From Zasmidium citrigriseum (lineage: Eukaryota > Ascomycota > Dothideomycetes > Mycosphaerellales > Mycosphaerellaceae), in contig NHNW01000044.1 of the NCBI GenBank assembly GCA_002786025.1, forward strand, positions 124,001-188,000: a stretch of 64,000 nt of DNA, read 5' to 3'. The notes under the pieces are model-generated. The model saw only the letters and a list, made by a program, of their open reading frames with translations. It did no database searches and was not told the origin of the DNA. A program made the position numbers and the translations under genes. Below are positions 31,575-43,785 of the stretch, in pieces. The first letter of the stretch is position 1. Each line of letters starts with the position of its first letter.

Positions 31575-32424
31575 TGAAACGCTGGCTGGGATAATTTAGC
31601 ATTGATTGGAGAGATGGGAATGCTCGTGGTGAGGTGCAGTCAGACAGAAATCCCACTCGGCGTTACCGAGCCACGCCCTACCAATGTCTCGGTAAGCTTT
31701 GCTTAGGAATGGGGAGAGCCGGCTCATGTCCCGTCGGCTCACTCCGAAGGAACTTCATTCAAGATCCCTCGGTGTTAGTGAGGCGTTTCAAAGCAACTCC
31801 TCTTCTTCCTTTTCCCCTTCGCATCAAACTGCGAAGTTGCGAGAGAGTGAAAATCTCAGCTTCGTTGGTATTCCTTACATTTCAAAGCAATGTACTTTCC
31901 CCTCACTTCCCCTAAAACATCACGTAACTCCCGCTATGAGTCCGCTTGCCGCCTCGAGTCCGTCCAGCAGGGCGTGCAGATGATCCAATGGACAATGTTG
32001 CAGGATCACGGCCTTTTGCAGGAAGCAGCTCCGTCGAGGCAAGAACTACTGTTTGTGGACAATGGCTATCCTTCCTTCGACATTTTCCGGGGAAACTGAC
32101 TCACATGACCACTTCTGTATCCGGTCAGTAAGCGCGAGGTCCAATTTGTCTTGAACCTTTGCCCAGCGACAAGAAGCATGATGTCTTCTCGACGAAGAAG
32201 CTGGTAGACCGTTGCCTTGAAGCATCAAATCCCAGATCCGCATCGGGGCCGAATACCCTGTGAAGTCAAACCACCAACAAATCTCGCTCTCGTATGACTG
32301 GACACTAAAGTCATCTCGGAAAGTTCTCAACAGAAGTCTAGAATCATTTGCATTCACATGAGAATGTCAGGGTATCGATATTTCGTCAAGTCGTAAACCA
32401 ACCCAATCCCATCACCTCCATCCC
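31575..32424. other. Intergenic region, Zn2Cys6 factor to arrestin-like gene
   Basis: About 850 bp holds the promoter of the minus-strand regulator and the 3' flank of the minus-strand arrestin-like gene. Frames of up to 103 codons are present but none shows domain features. Confidence 0.35.
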
Positions 32425-33736
32425 TCAAACATCCGATCGATAGAACACCTGCAAGGGCAGCCGGAGCTTCATATTGGCCCCTGGCTGCTCGTCGAAAGTC
32501 ACCGTCACATCCACCGCGTATCGTCTCGAGAGCAGAGGAGAGTAGAAGGTCGGACTGGGCATTTGCTCGCCCTCGATGATGAATGGGAAGGAGACTGGTG
32601 TGGAGAAGACTTCTTCGCTGATGATGGATTTGTCATCTGCAGTATTTTGTCAGCAATAGTAAACATCAATGTCAGTACGGGAGACATACCCTCGCTCTCG
32701 GATTCGTTCGTCTGCCATTGATTGAGCTTCATCGTGTAGTTCTGCGTATGAGACTTTTCTTGCTTGACCGAGGCGTCGCGGTCGTACATGGCGGCGTTGA
32801 GGGTGTGCATCTTCTGGGTTGCTTTCTTTGGCATGACGAATGTGGTACTTCGAAGCTTGGCTGTGATTCGTAATTGCTTGGGCAGCTCATTTGCATCGAA
32901 GTCGCGAGTGTGTGGCCTGAAGAGCATGACGAAGAGGTTGATGTTAGTTGAACCGCCCTTTGCGCCGACCTTCAGTCCCATTGCACCCGGCTCTTGGCTG
33001 ATGAGACCAATGCGGGAGGTTTGGCCGTCCTTCTGTATTGTCTTCGACGCTCGCAGTGCGTACTCCTCGGCGAAGTCCTCAACGGGTACAGGTGGTGGCG
33101 GTGACGACGTTGGCAGGAAGCTGAAGTCTTTCGAACTCGAGCAAACAAGCTTCCTCTCCGCGTAGGCTTGAGCAATCACTGTGTATGTGATACGGAAATC
33201 CGAATTGAAACTGGGCTTGAAGCTGTCTGCCCACTTCTTCGGTGCGGCCTTGGAGTTGAGCGTTGGAAGAACTTCTTGTACGATCTCGCCATTGACCCGA
33301 GAGTCGCCCCACGATCCGACGGAATTGGCATCGTTTTGAAGAGCGAACTTGAAGGGGATGCGAGTCTTGTATTTCGACTCGGGTGTTGAAGAGGCATTCG
33401 CAGAACCATCGAACATTGACGCCGAAAGGAAGGTGTGCGTCTCCACTTGAGAAGCGCTGTTCAGGCCGCCAGGAGGGTATTCTTGAGTCTTCGTCTCGAC
33501 GACACCTTTTAAATTCGTTAGTAATGCTCTGTGAAGTGGTCGATCAAGATGGTACTGTACTGACCTTTGACGACAACACGGTAACGAATGTCCTCATAAT
33601 TCTTCTTTAAATTGAAAGTCGCAACACCAGTAATTTGATCGTCGCCATTGAAAGTCGGTTGGCGCTGCTTCGAGTGTTGGTCGGCGTCGAAGCGTATGCT
33701 CGCGTCGATATGGGGCGTATGCTTGAAGCCCACCAT
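32425..33736 (-). CDS. Arrestin-like domain protein
   Basis: Three exons, 33736-33565, 33505-32690 and 32636-32425, give 399 aa. Introns carry GTCAGT...AAAG and GTATGT...GCAG. The protein is mostly beta-strand by pattern. The N-terminus (IDASIRFDADQHSKQRQP, then GDDQITGVATFNL) resembles the first arrestin strands with a ligand-to-membrane type opening, and the C-terminus (YAVDVTVTF, KLRLPLQVFYRSD) resembles an arrestin C strand. No PY motif is obvious. Fungal alpha-arrestins act as ubiquitin-ligase adaptors for transporter endocytosis. This member is short and could be a divergent arrestin of unknown partner. Confidence 0.55.
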
Positions 33737-34562
33737 GGTGCCTTGCAAAAAAGTGGATTGTTCTGGGGAAGACAGAAACTGGAGAAAGAGAAAAGACTTG
33801 GAGAAATATTTGGGGCAGTCGGTGGAGCGCCGTGGAGTGCGTTGAAGACAGAGTGGAACCGCCTACGATCATAGCACGACCCACCGGTGCCTTTAAAGAT
33901 ATCACCTCAGCCAACGATATCAGCTTTCCCGGAGGTCATCTCGGTGGATTATTCAACAGCAGCAACACACTTCCTAGGATGACTTGGCAGGGCCACCGAG
34001 GTCAACTCTATGACACAACGTAGCCCACGGGTGCTTTCGCAAAGGCTGACGGTATGTTGGCGGTGCGGTGCGGAATTGGGAGCTATTGGGTTGCTTGTCC
34101 GTGGGCAAGGCGGCCCTGCAAAGCCTGAGCAAAGAGTTTGATCGTTATCTTGCACGTGGCGGCGAGGATGCACCGCGCCGATCATGTTGCGGTCATGGTG
34201 TTGGTCGGCGTAGAGTTTGCGTGGGATGGGCACGAACAGGCAATTAGAGCCTGTCAACGTTCAAGCTCGCGAGACGGATGCGTACCGAGCCCTTTCGCCA
34301 GCTGACGGTGTTGAAAGGGACGATGACAAGTGACAGAGGATTTTTAATGCGCCGCCTCGGCGTATGACATTGGTACAGATGTACACGGGCTGAAGAGACG
34401 TAGGTTCATCCCGCGGAGAGCCTCGCCGACACCTCGGTCAGTTGGTGACATTCTCGGGTTGCTGCTTTGAGGAGTTAAGACCGAGTGCGGCTTGCACTCG
34501 CCGTCTGTTCCAACGTCACCTGGACTTTAGCAGGTGATGGCAATGTACTAAAAGGCATCGTC
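33737..34562. promoter_or_regulatory. Divergent intergenic region, arrestin-like and MFS genes
   Basis: About 825 bp between divergent starts. It must carry both promoters. No coding motif and no recognisable operator was identified with confidence. Confidence 0.35.
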
Positions 34563-35981
34563 ATGGGATCGAATCCAAACGTGTACACCCCCAACACCAT
34601 CATGCCCGAAGTATACCAGCAGACAGATGAGACAATTGTCCAGCCGACGACCACCGACAACGAGGTAGCAGAGACGTCGAAATGGACAGTCGTGACAGCC
34701 GCAGGGTCAGTCCTGTTTATAGGAGTTGGCTATACCAACACATTTGGTGTCTTCTCGAATTACTATCAGACTCACCTCTTCCCCGATGATCCGCCAGAGA
34801 AGATTATCGTCATCGGCAGTGTGGCCTCCAGCCTGTACTTCATCCTTGGAGCATTCACAGGACGATTCGCGGATCTCGTGGGGTATAGGACATCACTCGT
34901 ACTCGGTGCGGCTCTGATGATCGCCTCGCTGTTCGTGGCCAGTGTATCGACAAAGTTCTGGCAGTTGTTCCTGACGCAAGGCCTGATGTTCGGACTCGGC
35001 TTGGCATTCGTATACATGCCTACGACGACCATTTCCAGGCAGTACTTTGGCAGTCGAATGCATGGCCTCGCAAACGGAATCATCATATCCGGTGGAGCCT
35101 TGGGTGGCTGTATGTTGCCGTACTGCGTGGAGTTGATGATGGCTCGGTACGGCTTGGAAATGACCTTCCGCATTCTAGGATACATGGCCATCGGGGTCCT
35201 TGTACCAAGTATCTTTTTGCTACGGCCGAGATTGTCGTCAGACAGAAGAAGCCGAAGAGGTCCGGTATTCGACGTCGATCTGCTGAAAAATGAACGCTTT
35301 CTATGGCTGCTGGCGGCTTGTACTGTGGCCATGATTGGTTTCCTGCCAAGGTACTTCTTGATTCCATCCTCTGCGGAGGCCAAAGGAATAGGGTCCACGT
35401 ACGCTTCTTGGCTGCTAGGTCTCATGAACGGACTGTCCATCATAGGAAGGGTTGGAATAGGCTATCTTTCCGACAGGCTTGGAAAGCCCACGGCGCTCAC
35501 TGCGAGCTTTCTGCTTTGCGGAATTGGACACGTCGTATTCTGGCTGCCCGCAGTTTCACTTCGGGATGGAAATACCGATACGGCTATAGCATTGTTCACG
35601 CTGTTTGTCGTATTCGTGGGAGTTTTAGGGTCCGGTAGGTTAAATCCTCCATCTCCGCTCGGTCATGAGCTAATATCTCTGTTGATTCTAGGCTTCATCT
35701 CTCTGTTCCCAGTGGTTGTTGCGGATATGTTCGGGTCTGAGAACCTGGCTTCCAAGACTGGTCTTCTCAACACTGCTGTTGGTTTTGGTACACTCGCAGG
35801 ACCTAGTGCGGTCTACGCAATCATCGGCTCCGGTATGCAAAGGAAATGGATGGCCGGGGTGCTAACAGCAGGATTGTTCATGCTGGTAGGGGGTATACTC
35901 CTCTCCGCAATGTCAGCCCCATGGAGGAAGATCAGACGTAGGAGCGGCCCTGATATTGTGATGAGTGATCGGATTGGATAG
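34563..35981 (+). CDS. MFS transporter, monocarboxylate (MCT/SLC16)-like
   Basis: The ATG at 34563 is the first in frame; an alternative ATG is at 34602. The frame runs through what is almost certainly a 57-nt intron, 35635-35691 (GTAGGT...TTCTAG), whose removal joins LGSGFISLFPVVVADMFG. The spliced product is 453 aa. Twelve membrane segments are recognisable. The first half has YTNTFGVFSNYYQ and the GRFADLVGYR loop typical of fungal MCT-like carriers, and the second half has GRVGIGYLSDRLGK. This family includes riboflavin and monocarboxylate carriers and several cluster transporters; the cargo is not deducible. Downstream on the same strand is an SDR gene. Confidence 0.85.
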   Translation: MGSNPNVYTPNTIMPEVYQQTDETIVQPTTTDNEVAETSKWTVVTAAGSVLFIGVGYTNTFGVFSNYYQTHLFPDDPPEKIIVIGSVASSLYFILGAFTGRFADLVGYRTSLVLGAALMIASLFVASVSTKFWQLFLTQGLMFGLGLAFVYMPTTTISRQYFGSRMHGLANGIIISGGALGGCMLPYCVELMMARYGLEMTFRILGYMAIGVLVPSIFLLRPRLSSDRRSRRGPVFDVDLLKNERFLWLLAACTVAMIGFLPRYFLIPSSAEAKGIGSTYASWLLGLMNGLSIIGRVGIGYLSDRLGKPTALTASFLLCGIGHVVFWLPAVSLRDGNTDTAIALFTLFVVFVGVLGSGRLNPPSPLGHELISLLILGFISLFPVVVADMFGSENLASKTGLLNTAVGFGTLAGPSAVYAIIGSGMQRKWMAGVLTAGLFMLVGGILLSAMSAPWRKIRRRSGPDIVMSDRIG

Positions 35982-36477
35982 CGTTCCTTCAGCCGAAGAA
36001 GTGAGATCGAGTTACTACCTGTTCGAGAACTAAGCAAAAAGTCTTCGGGCTCGGATCCTGCGTCCTGCTCCGAGGGAGCCGAGTAAAACATCTTGCAAGT
36101 ACTCGAGCCTCTCCACACAACGACAACGTCCATTTGCGAACGGGGAAAGATCTTTGCAGCAATCTGTGTATAGAAATCCGCGTGCGATACGCAACTTCTC
36201 ATATTGCCGAACTCCATGGTCTTTTGACGATTTTGCATTCCCTTTCGGGCTTCATCTCGGTGGCTCACACATTCTTTCGATAACAGCGAGAGAACCGTGT
36301 GGCGGTTAGTCAATTCATGCAAACATTAGTAGTGGTTTCGTTGAGTGTTCAGGACACACTTTCCCCATCTTCAGAACTTTCACTCGCCATCTCCAATGAC
36401 GTCACCACCAAACTCAGAATCAACCCCATGTCAAGGAACCCCCTTCAACATCAACGTTACACAAAACAACCCCTATC

Positions 36478-37339
36478 ATGGCATCCAAAAACTTCCTCAT
36501 AACAGGTGCCGCCCGCGGCATAGGCCGGGGCCTAACCCGCCACCTCCTCCAAAAAGGCCACCGCGTCCTCCTCGTCGACAACAACCTCCCCGAACTAAAC
36601 CACCTCAACAGCAAACTCTCCCAATCCTTTACCCCGGACGTCGACTTCTCCAGCATTCAATGCAATCTTCGCAACCCGATTGAAATTAAAGGCACTGCTG
36701 AGGCAGCAAGGCAGTTTTTTGAGGGGAGGGTGGATGTTTTGATTAATAATGCGGCGAATACGAGTGGCGTTGGTGGGAGTCATCTCTCCGAACTGACTCT
36801 CGAGGACTGGAACGCAAGCATCGAAACGAACCTCACGGCGCCCATGTTGATGTCGCAAGCCTGCCTCTCCCTCCTCCAAAAGACAGGAGCCCGCCAACAA
36901 GGAGGTTGCATAATCCACATGTCCTCCACACGAGCTTTCATGTCCGAACCTAACAACGAGCCTTACTCGGCCACGAAAGCGGGTTTGTTGGGCCTGACGC
37001 AGAGTATGGCAGTGAGTCTGGTGGAGTTGGGGATTAGAGTGAATGCGATTTTGCCCGGGTGGATTCATGTTGGGAATGAGTGTCGGGAGGCGGATGAGGA
37101 GGGGCAGAGTTGGGAGGAGGGGTTGGGGAAGGCGGATCATGAGTGGCATTTGAGTGGACGGGTTGGGAGAGTGGAGGATGTTGTTAGGGCGGTGGAGTAT
37201 TTGGTTGAGAGTGAGTTTGTTACGGGGGCGGAGACGGTTGTTGATGGGGGTGTGGTGAGTGTGAAGCGTGCGCATGTCGTGAGGCGATGGATTGCTAACA
37301 TATGTGCAGACGAGAAAGATGATCTATCCAGAGGACTGA
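36478..37339 (+). CDS. Short-chain dehydrogenase/reductase, second copy in window
   Basis: Two exons, 36478-37254 and 37310-37339, give 268 aa. The last exon has only ten codons (TRKMIYPED plus stop), an ending seen in related fungal SDRs. Motifs are TGAARGIGRG, DNN after strand 2, NNAANTSG, catalytic Ser in MSSTR, the YSATK pair and PGWIHVGNE. VDGGV follows just before the intron. The 55-nt intron is GTGAGT...GTGCAG. Substrate unknown. The coding strand switches sharply from C-ending to G/T-ending codons twice (near 36690 and 36985). Confidence 0.85.
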
Positions 37340-37355
37340 GTCTCAAACCTGGAAT

Positions 37356-39281
37356 CTACTGCTCCGTGATCCCAGCAAGACTCCTCCAAAGATCACACCT
37401 CTGCAGCTGCGCGATAGGAATCTCCTCCATCGCCGAAGCATTGGTTTGGATCTTCAAACGCTGGACCTGCGCATCACTAGATCCACCATGACCGCCATGC
37501 CAACCACCCCATCCCCAGCCCGAACCTCCCCATCGATGACCACCGCTCGGACTTTGCCAAGGCTCCCACTCCGGCGCCTGTGGAACTTTGTTTGTATTCG
37601 GATCTAGACTGAGGATGAAGCTGATCCAGTAGCTCATCATGACCGGGACGATGTTCGCATTGTACGTCAAGTAGCTGCAAGGCTCGCCACAAGCACCGGC
37701 ATTATTAGGTCCCCAGATGGCTGGCTTCTCTGAGACGTGAGGAACACCGAGACCTGCGGCAACGAGAGCTTGGTCTTGGACGTTGTACCTGTAATTCCAG
37801 GTCTTGGCCGCCGCGTTATACTTGGCCAGAGAACTCGCCATCTGGATGCCAGGACAAATGAACGTCGCCTCTCCATATGCCGCCGCCGCAGCCGGGAAGT
37901 ACGGTCCATGGGCAATTGGTGCACCAAAGCCGTTTTCCGGATACGCTCTGCTGATTTTCTGCAACGTTGAATTGTCCAGCTTCGGATAGTTGGCATCCAT
38001 GAAGTCCAGAAACTGGCTCGACGTATTCGCGTTGATGGCAAATCCAGTCCCCTCATCCGTATCGTCCCCAACGATTAGAGGCACGCGGACAAGCTTCCCC
38101 TGCTCAAAAAGATTATACAAATAATCCGTCGAAAAAGTCCCATCAATAACCGGCAAGAAATACCACGCCGGATTCGGCGTACTCGGTCCCCCAGGGAATG
38201 GCGACGTCACATCAGAGCCCTGCAAAGTCGCGGTATCCTTGGATCGAAGACATTCCATGACATCCTCGTGCTCAGCCGGGTCGCAGGAGATGTTCTTTGC
38301 GAAGCGCTCGAATTGGAATTCCATTTCGGGGACGGTGCGGTGGGTCGGCCAGAAGGGAGATTCGGAGATTCCCCCGACGAAGAGGTTGTCGTTGCGGCCA
38401 CCGTAGGCTGTGAGGTGGAAGGCTACGCTGCCGGCGCCGGCGCTGTCGCCGTGGATTACGACGTGGTTGGGGTCGCCGCCGAACTGGGTCACACCTGTCA
38501 GTATCATTCCTTCTCGATTGTATGAGGAGTTCTTACCAAATGGATATACTCCTGCACCCAATGCATCGCCCTGTGACATCCCATTAGCAACCCTTCTCTC
38601 ACGCTCTCGAATCCACTTCTACTCACTTCCTCTGATCCAGCAACCCAACATTCAAATCCCCATCCTCCCTAACCTTCTCACTCGCCAAGAATCCAAAAGC
38701 TCCCACTCGGTAGTTGATCTGTCCACATTAGCCAACTCGCTCCCTTCTCTCTCCTCCCTGAAGATACCTACCTGGACCGCCACCATACCATAATTGCTTT
38801 CCCTAATAACCTCCGTAAAATTAAAATTCTGATCCGTATCCCCCGCATACCCGCCCCCCTGGATAAAAAACCACACCGGCAGCCTACTCTCCGTCGTCGC
38901 ATTCGCCGGTGCAAAGACATTCAGATACAGACAATCCTCATTCACGGTATCGGAGAGGGGACCGCCGAAGTAGCCGAGACAGGTCGGTTTGAAGGCTTGG
39001 GCGGTTTGGGGTGCGGTGTGTGGGGGGTCGATGGGGGCGCGCCAGCGGAGGTTTCCTGTTGGTGGGGCGGCGAAGGGGATGCCTAGGTATTGGAGGATGT
39101 TGGAGGGTTGGAGAAGGGTGCCGGTGTAGGTGGAGTAGGGGAGGGTGACGGTTGAGGTGAGGGGGACGCCGTCGCCATGGCCAGGATGGTGAGGGCCATG
39201 GTGAGGAGGGTGGTGGCCGGGCCAGTGCCATTGTGGGAGACTGCCCGCTGTCGAGGCGAGGAGGAGGAGCGGAAGCAACAT
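37356..39281 (-). CDS. Secreted type-B carboxylesterase/lipase with His/Gly-rich termini
   Basis: Four exons, 39281-38772, 38718-38627, 38570-38537 and 38483-37356, give 587 aa. The signal peptide is [14 protein letters not shown]. Family marks are [30 protein letters not shown], the oxyanion loop [21 protein letters not shown] and the nucleophile elbow GDSAGAGS (Ser about 226). DEGTGF supplies the acidic residue and GVPHVSE the likely His. Unusual are a His/Pro/Gly-rich stretch just after the signal peptide (about residues 18-36) and a Gly/Trp/His-rich insert near the C-terminus (encoded at about 37490-37550). The enzyme should hydrolyse extracellular esters; the substrate is unknown. The gene ends 16 bp from the convergent SDR stop. 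Confidence 0.88.
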
Positions 39282-40138
39282 CGTGGTCTCTGTGCCTTTC
39301 CTAAGCTCTTCCAAGTCCAAGGTCTCCAATCCTGAAAAATCACCACAACCAAAGCAAAACCAACAGTGAAGAACAACGAAAGAGAAACAGGATCTTGTAC
39401 TCCCACTCTTCACCACATCCCCGCCTCATCACACCGTAACATGCCGCTCAAGCGCAGGAACGACATTCTCCGCACTCAAAATCCGTCAATGGTGTCAAAG
39501 AGTATGCAGGTACAGCCTGTTCCTCCACTTCGGGATGGATTAAAGTTGTCCTGCGCGCGATTCCTTCACATGACAAAGCCAATACTGTATCGAGGCACAG
39601 TCGACTCCGAAAATCGCAACTGTCGAGTATCGAGATTCATTGTCATTGTTGTCAGGTAGCTTGGTGAAAATCATTCCAAGCAGTGTTAGTATTGACGGAC
39701 TGACTGACGAGCTGGGAGATCCAATTCAGCCTGAAAAGAAGTCAACTCCTCATCAGCATCCAACCACCGGCAATCGGCAACACCAATGCAACCCCAAACC
39801 TTCCAACACAGAAGCTTCCGCGCCAATCTCCAACCAAGCGATTCCACACTCACCGTATGCCACTTCAGACCAAGGGAACAGGAAGGATCGCGGGGTCAAG
39901 TCGTAACACATGATCATTCATTCAAGCTCACCAGGATGGGAACCGAAAATCCACAAAAAGTGTCTTATCGTGTTTTCCGCCTCATCTATCCACAGCCATC
40001 CCAATCATAGCATGGCAAAGCCGCATCGGAGCCGCAATGCCTGTCTGTGAGTATTCTATGTCTAACCTGTACAAGGATCGGACCAAGTCGGAAGACCAAA
40101 CACCATCGATGCATCTTACGGTCACCGTAGAAGACCGC
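39282..40138. other. Intergenic region, carboxylesterase to FGGY kinase
   Basis: About 860 bp holding the carboxylesterase promoter and the 3' flank of the kinase gene. Small frames are present, none convincing. Confidence 0.35.
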
Positions 40139-42113
40139 TCATCTCTTCCAGCCGGAGATGGCCTCATCGATGTCCTTCCTGTACTGTCGCTGCTCCTCGC
40201 ACTGCTTGAGGAAGACCTTGTACTTGGCCTTGAGCAGCTTCTTCTCGCCCTCGTCTTTGTTCGGGTAGACAGCCTTTCCGGGCTTCGACATTCTGTCCAT
40301 GATATCCCACAATGGCTCGCTCTTGCCCTCCTTGTCAGTGCTCGCAGCTTTGGCGCCCAGCATCGCTGCACCGTGGACGACGGCGGCGTGGACGTATCGC
40401 GGGATGAGGACGGGCATGTCGCAGGCGGTGGCCATCAGAGACATGAGGACGGGGTTCTGGCATTGCGAGCCAGACATGAAGATGCTGGAGATGACGTGGC
40501 CGGCCTCGTTCATCTGTTCGATGATCTGGTGCGTCTGGAGAGCGATGAACTCCATGGTGCCGTAGTAGTACAGCGCCAGGCCGTCGATGCTCTTGTCGCT
40601 GGACAGACCGATCAACGAGCCCTTCATATCTGGGTCTGCGACGGGCGAGCGGTTGCCGAAGAGGTCGCCATAGAAGAAGAAGTGGCGACCAAGGTATGAG
40701 ATGGCTGGAGCGCCAATCCTCTGCTGCATCTCGGTGAGATGCTCGTTCAGGTAGTCGTAGATGTTCGCATTGAACGTCTCTGCGACGGACATGGCTTCTT
40801 GGAAAGCAGGGTGCGTCTCGACGACATGCTTGAGCAGCTCACCAGTGGCAGACTGCCCACCTTCGGCAAGCCAGTAGTCTGGGATCAGCACATCACGGTA
40901 TGGACCCCAAACACCGTTGACGAAGACCGGCTTATGCGACATGGCGAGATGGCAGGTCGAGGTACCTGCAACAGCGGCCAGACGAGTGAAGGCCTGGGAC
41001 ACGTCGTTCTTCGGCTTGCCTGCGTCGATGCTATCGCCCGTCAGGTTGACCTTGGCACCGACAGTGCCGATCCAGCCGGCGTATGCGTCAATGACACCGC
41101 TGCCCACAGCGATACCAGCTGGCAGACCCATATCAGCACCCGCCTTCTCTGAGAGTGTACCGATGAGCTCGCCGGCGGTCAGGTAACGGCCGTTCTAAGA
41201 AGTGGTCAGCAAAGGAACTTGATCAAAATCACACTGGAAGGTTTGTACCACCCCGTCGACTCCACCCATGCGCTTGAAGTTGTCCTCGCACAGATCCTTG
41301 AGACCAATCTCGGTCAAGAAGTCCTCTTGCCATCCCTTGACACTGCCATCCACACCGACCGGCACATATCCCTGCTTGCAGACGACACTGCAGAAGCTGC
41401 GGGTCTCGCTGCCGGTAGCCATGTGGGTAAGTGCATCCCCGAGATCGTAGAACTTGCACTTGTCAAACAGCTCCTTGGGCATGTTGTTCTTGAGCCAGAG
41501 GACCTTTGGAATCTCCATCTCAATGCTCATCTGGCCACCGACATATCTCAGCAAGTTGTGATTGGTGGCGTTGATCTTCTTCGTCTCTTCAACGGGGCGG
41601 TGGTCGAGCCAGAGGATGACGTTGCGGTCGTTGCCATCGTGGTTGTCGAACTTGGGGCCGGTCACACAGACGGGTTCGTCGGTGTCCTCGCGGAAGACGG
41701 TCAGGGAGCAGGTGGCGTCGAAGCCGATGCCGCGGATGGAGTTGGGGTCGATGTTGTGCTGGGACATGGCCCGCTGGATCGAGGAGCAGATGCATCGCCA
41801 GATGTTCGTGGTGGATTGTTCCTGGTGGACTGTCAGTATAGAATGTCGATATTAAGGGCCAGTGGCTGCTTCTCACGTAGTATCCAGTCTCGGGCTGCCA
41901 CAGGCCAATGTTCTCGCTGGCCAGACCGACGATGTCGCCCTTGTCGTTCATGATACAGGCCCGAGCAGAACCGGTGCCCACATCGATGCCGATGTAGTGG
42001 TTCTTCTCGGGGTTGAGCTCGTTGTGTGGATCGACCGACATTTGTCTGGAGCCCGCTCTCGCCGGGTTGCGATATGGCATAGACGTGCCACTTCCGTAGT
42101 GTGAGTGTGACAT
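40139..42113 (-). CDS. FGGY-family carbohydrate kinase (D-ribulokinase-like)
   Basis: Three exons in phase 0, 42113-41877, 41821-41249 and 41194-40139, give 621 aa. The N-terminal FGGY half has YIGIDVGTGSARA (phosphate-binding, about 40-51), GIGFDATCSL, WLDHRPVEET and MSIEMEIPKVLWLK. The C-terminal half has VGSGVIDAYAGWIG, AGTSTCHLAMS, GVWGPYRD and the SGSQCQNPVLM nucleotide-binding region. This set is that of the YDR109C/FGGY-carbohydrate-kinase-domain group, which phosphorylates D-ribulose in metabolite repair or pentitol use. About 35 Ser/Arg-rich residues precede the first strand, and a basic helical tail follows. Cytosolic. Confidence 0.9.
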
Positions 42114-42709
42114 GTTGGGCAGCTATTTGTAGTTCTCAATGCCAGGCGGCTGTCACGGGGTCCCTTGCTTGAGTGAATGCTCGTCCACGTGCTTGGGCTG
42201 CAGTGAAGCGAGCTTGTTAGAAGAGCGTTTCACAAGTGAGCAAGAAAGTCAGAGTGAGGTCAAGGAAGGAGAAGGAGGAAGAGACTGCTCGAGGGGCAAG
42301 GAAGAGGTGTGAGAGTCGATTTTTCGGTGAGCTTCAACGAGACCCTGTACCTGCAGAGCTGCTTCACGCTCAGCGCGATGATGTATGCTGGTGGAGACGC
42401 GGGGACTTGGTGCCCGTCAATCCTGGGGAGATGTGGTTGTCGTCGGGCAATCGATTTGATTACCCTCGTCTTGGTCAGCCCCAAATCGTCAATCAATTGA
42501 TCAAGAAACAACAATCGAAGAATTGTTGTGACATTGTTGACGTGTTTTGGAGGAAGCAACGCCTCTCACCGCGCCTTTCCCCTTCTTCCTCGAGTCCCGG
42601 GAGCTTGGACACTTCTCGGGTGTCTCGGCTTAAAGCCTTCCGCGGATGTGAGCTGGCTGGATATCATCACCACAATCACCAACAACCACGTCAACAGCAC
42701 AATCCGGCA

Positions 42710-43337
42710 ATGCGGCTCCAACTCGTGGTCAGCCTGCTGCTGACTTTCATCTGCTCCCTCGCCTCGGCTGCCGACCAAGAACGCAACGTCGACATCTTCG
42801 CCTGGCCTTTGTCCGCCTCGAAACCGCAGTCTCTCGCCAAGGTCTCCTTCACCGCGAATAATGCCTCGATCAAGAGCTTCACCTCGCCCTCGATCTCAGG
42901 CAACGACGATATTGTGAGAGTCGGCTTCTACCACTCATCCGGCTCTTGGTCTGGCATAGCCACAGCCGCGTCAAATTTCGCACCGGAGAAGAGTAAGAAG
43001 CTACAATTACATGTCAAGCCAAATGGAGAGCTCTATCATGTGGGATTTAAGGCTGGCGATGAGTTGCCGAAGACGAAGGGGTCAAAGTCGAAGGAGAATC
43101 TGTTGGTCGAGGTTGTGAAGATGAGGGCTGGTCCCACACCACACCTGAACAAGCCTGTCGTGGTCAATGAGGATGGCAGCACTGAGCAAAAGGAGCCTGA
43201 GAAGACGTTCTTGCAGAAGTATGTATACTTTCATGTGAAAATGGAAGTGTTGGACACTAATATATTCCAGATACTGGTGGGCGATCGGGCTCTTCCTCCT
43301 GCTCCAGGTCGTTATGGGCGGCGGCGGCAAGGAGTGA
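42710..43337 (+). CDS. EMC10: ER membrane protein complex subunit 10
   Basis: Two exons, 42710-43218 and 43271-43337, give 191 aa. The start was set at the Met opening a signal peptide (MRLQLVVSLLLTFICSLASA), although the frame is open for over 150 codons upstream with no protein-like character. The lumenal domain is beta-rich. Splicing of the 52-nt intron (GTATGT...TTCCAG) creates the C-terminal segment KYWWAIGLFLLLQVV followed by GGGGKE, a typical EMC10 ending. EMC10 is a lumenal/membrane subunit of the EMC insertase for tail-anchored and multipass membrane proteins. Confidence 0.82.
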
Positions 43338-43785
43338 ATTCCACAACGACTTATGTTCTATTTGGCTCAAAAGTCTTGCAGAGCATATCAAGTGCTTCCC
43401 ACCCTCAACCACACGATCGTGCCCATCTACTTTCCCTCAAACGCCTGAGCCGAGTCTGAGCAAGTTGGAGGAATTGATATCGGAGCCGGGCCGATTCCGA
43501 TTTGACAGAGGAGTCAGCGAAGAGCCACGAAAAATCAAACAGTGCCAGGCAGCTTCATGCCATGCGAGATGGTGGATACAGGATACCAATGTCGATATTC
43601 GCAAGGTCTTGCGATATCGCTGCCTCGCGTGCGCCGTCCAGCGTAGACTTGAGTACAGAATCCTCGTACCCTCGTAAACCCGGACCATGTTGACGTGACC
43701 TCCTTCTTCTTACCTCCTTCCTTACTCTTCACTCCTCAACCGTGACTTCTATCGTCTCGCGAGCACTACAGCTGACGGAAAGAAA

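Noticed and set aside
42236..42709. Upstream in-frame extension of the EMC10 gene (over 150 codons)
   Set aside because: The extension would bury the signal peptide that starts at 42710 and has no conserved character; treated as 5' UTR.
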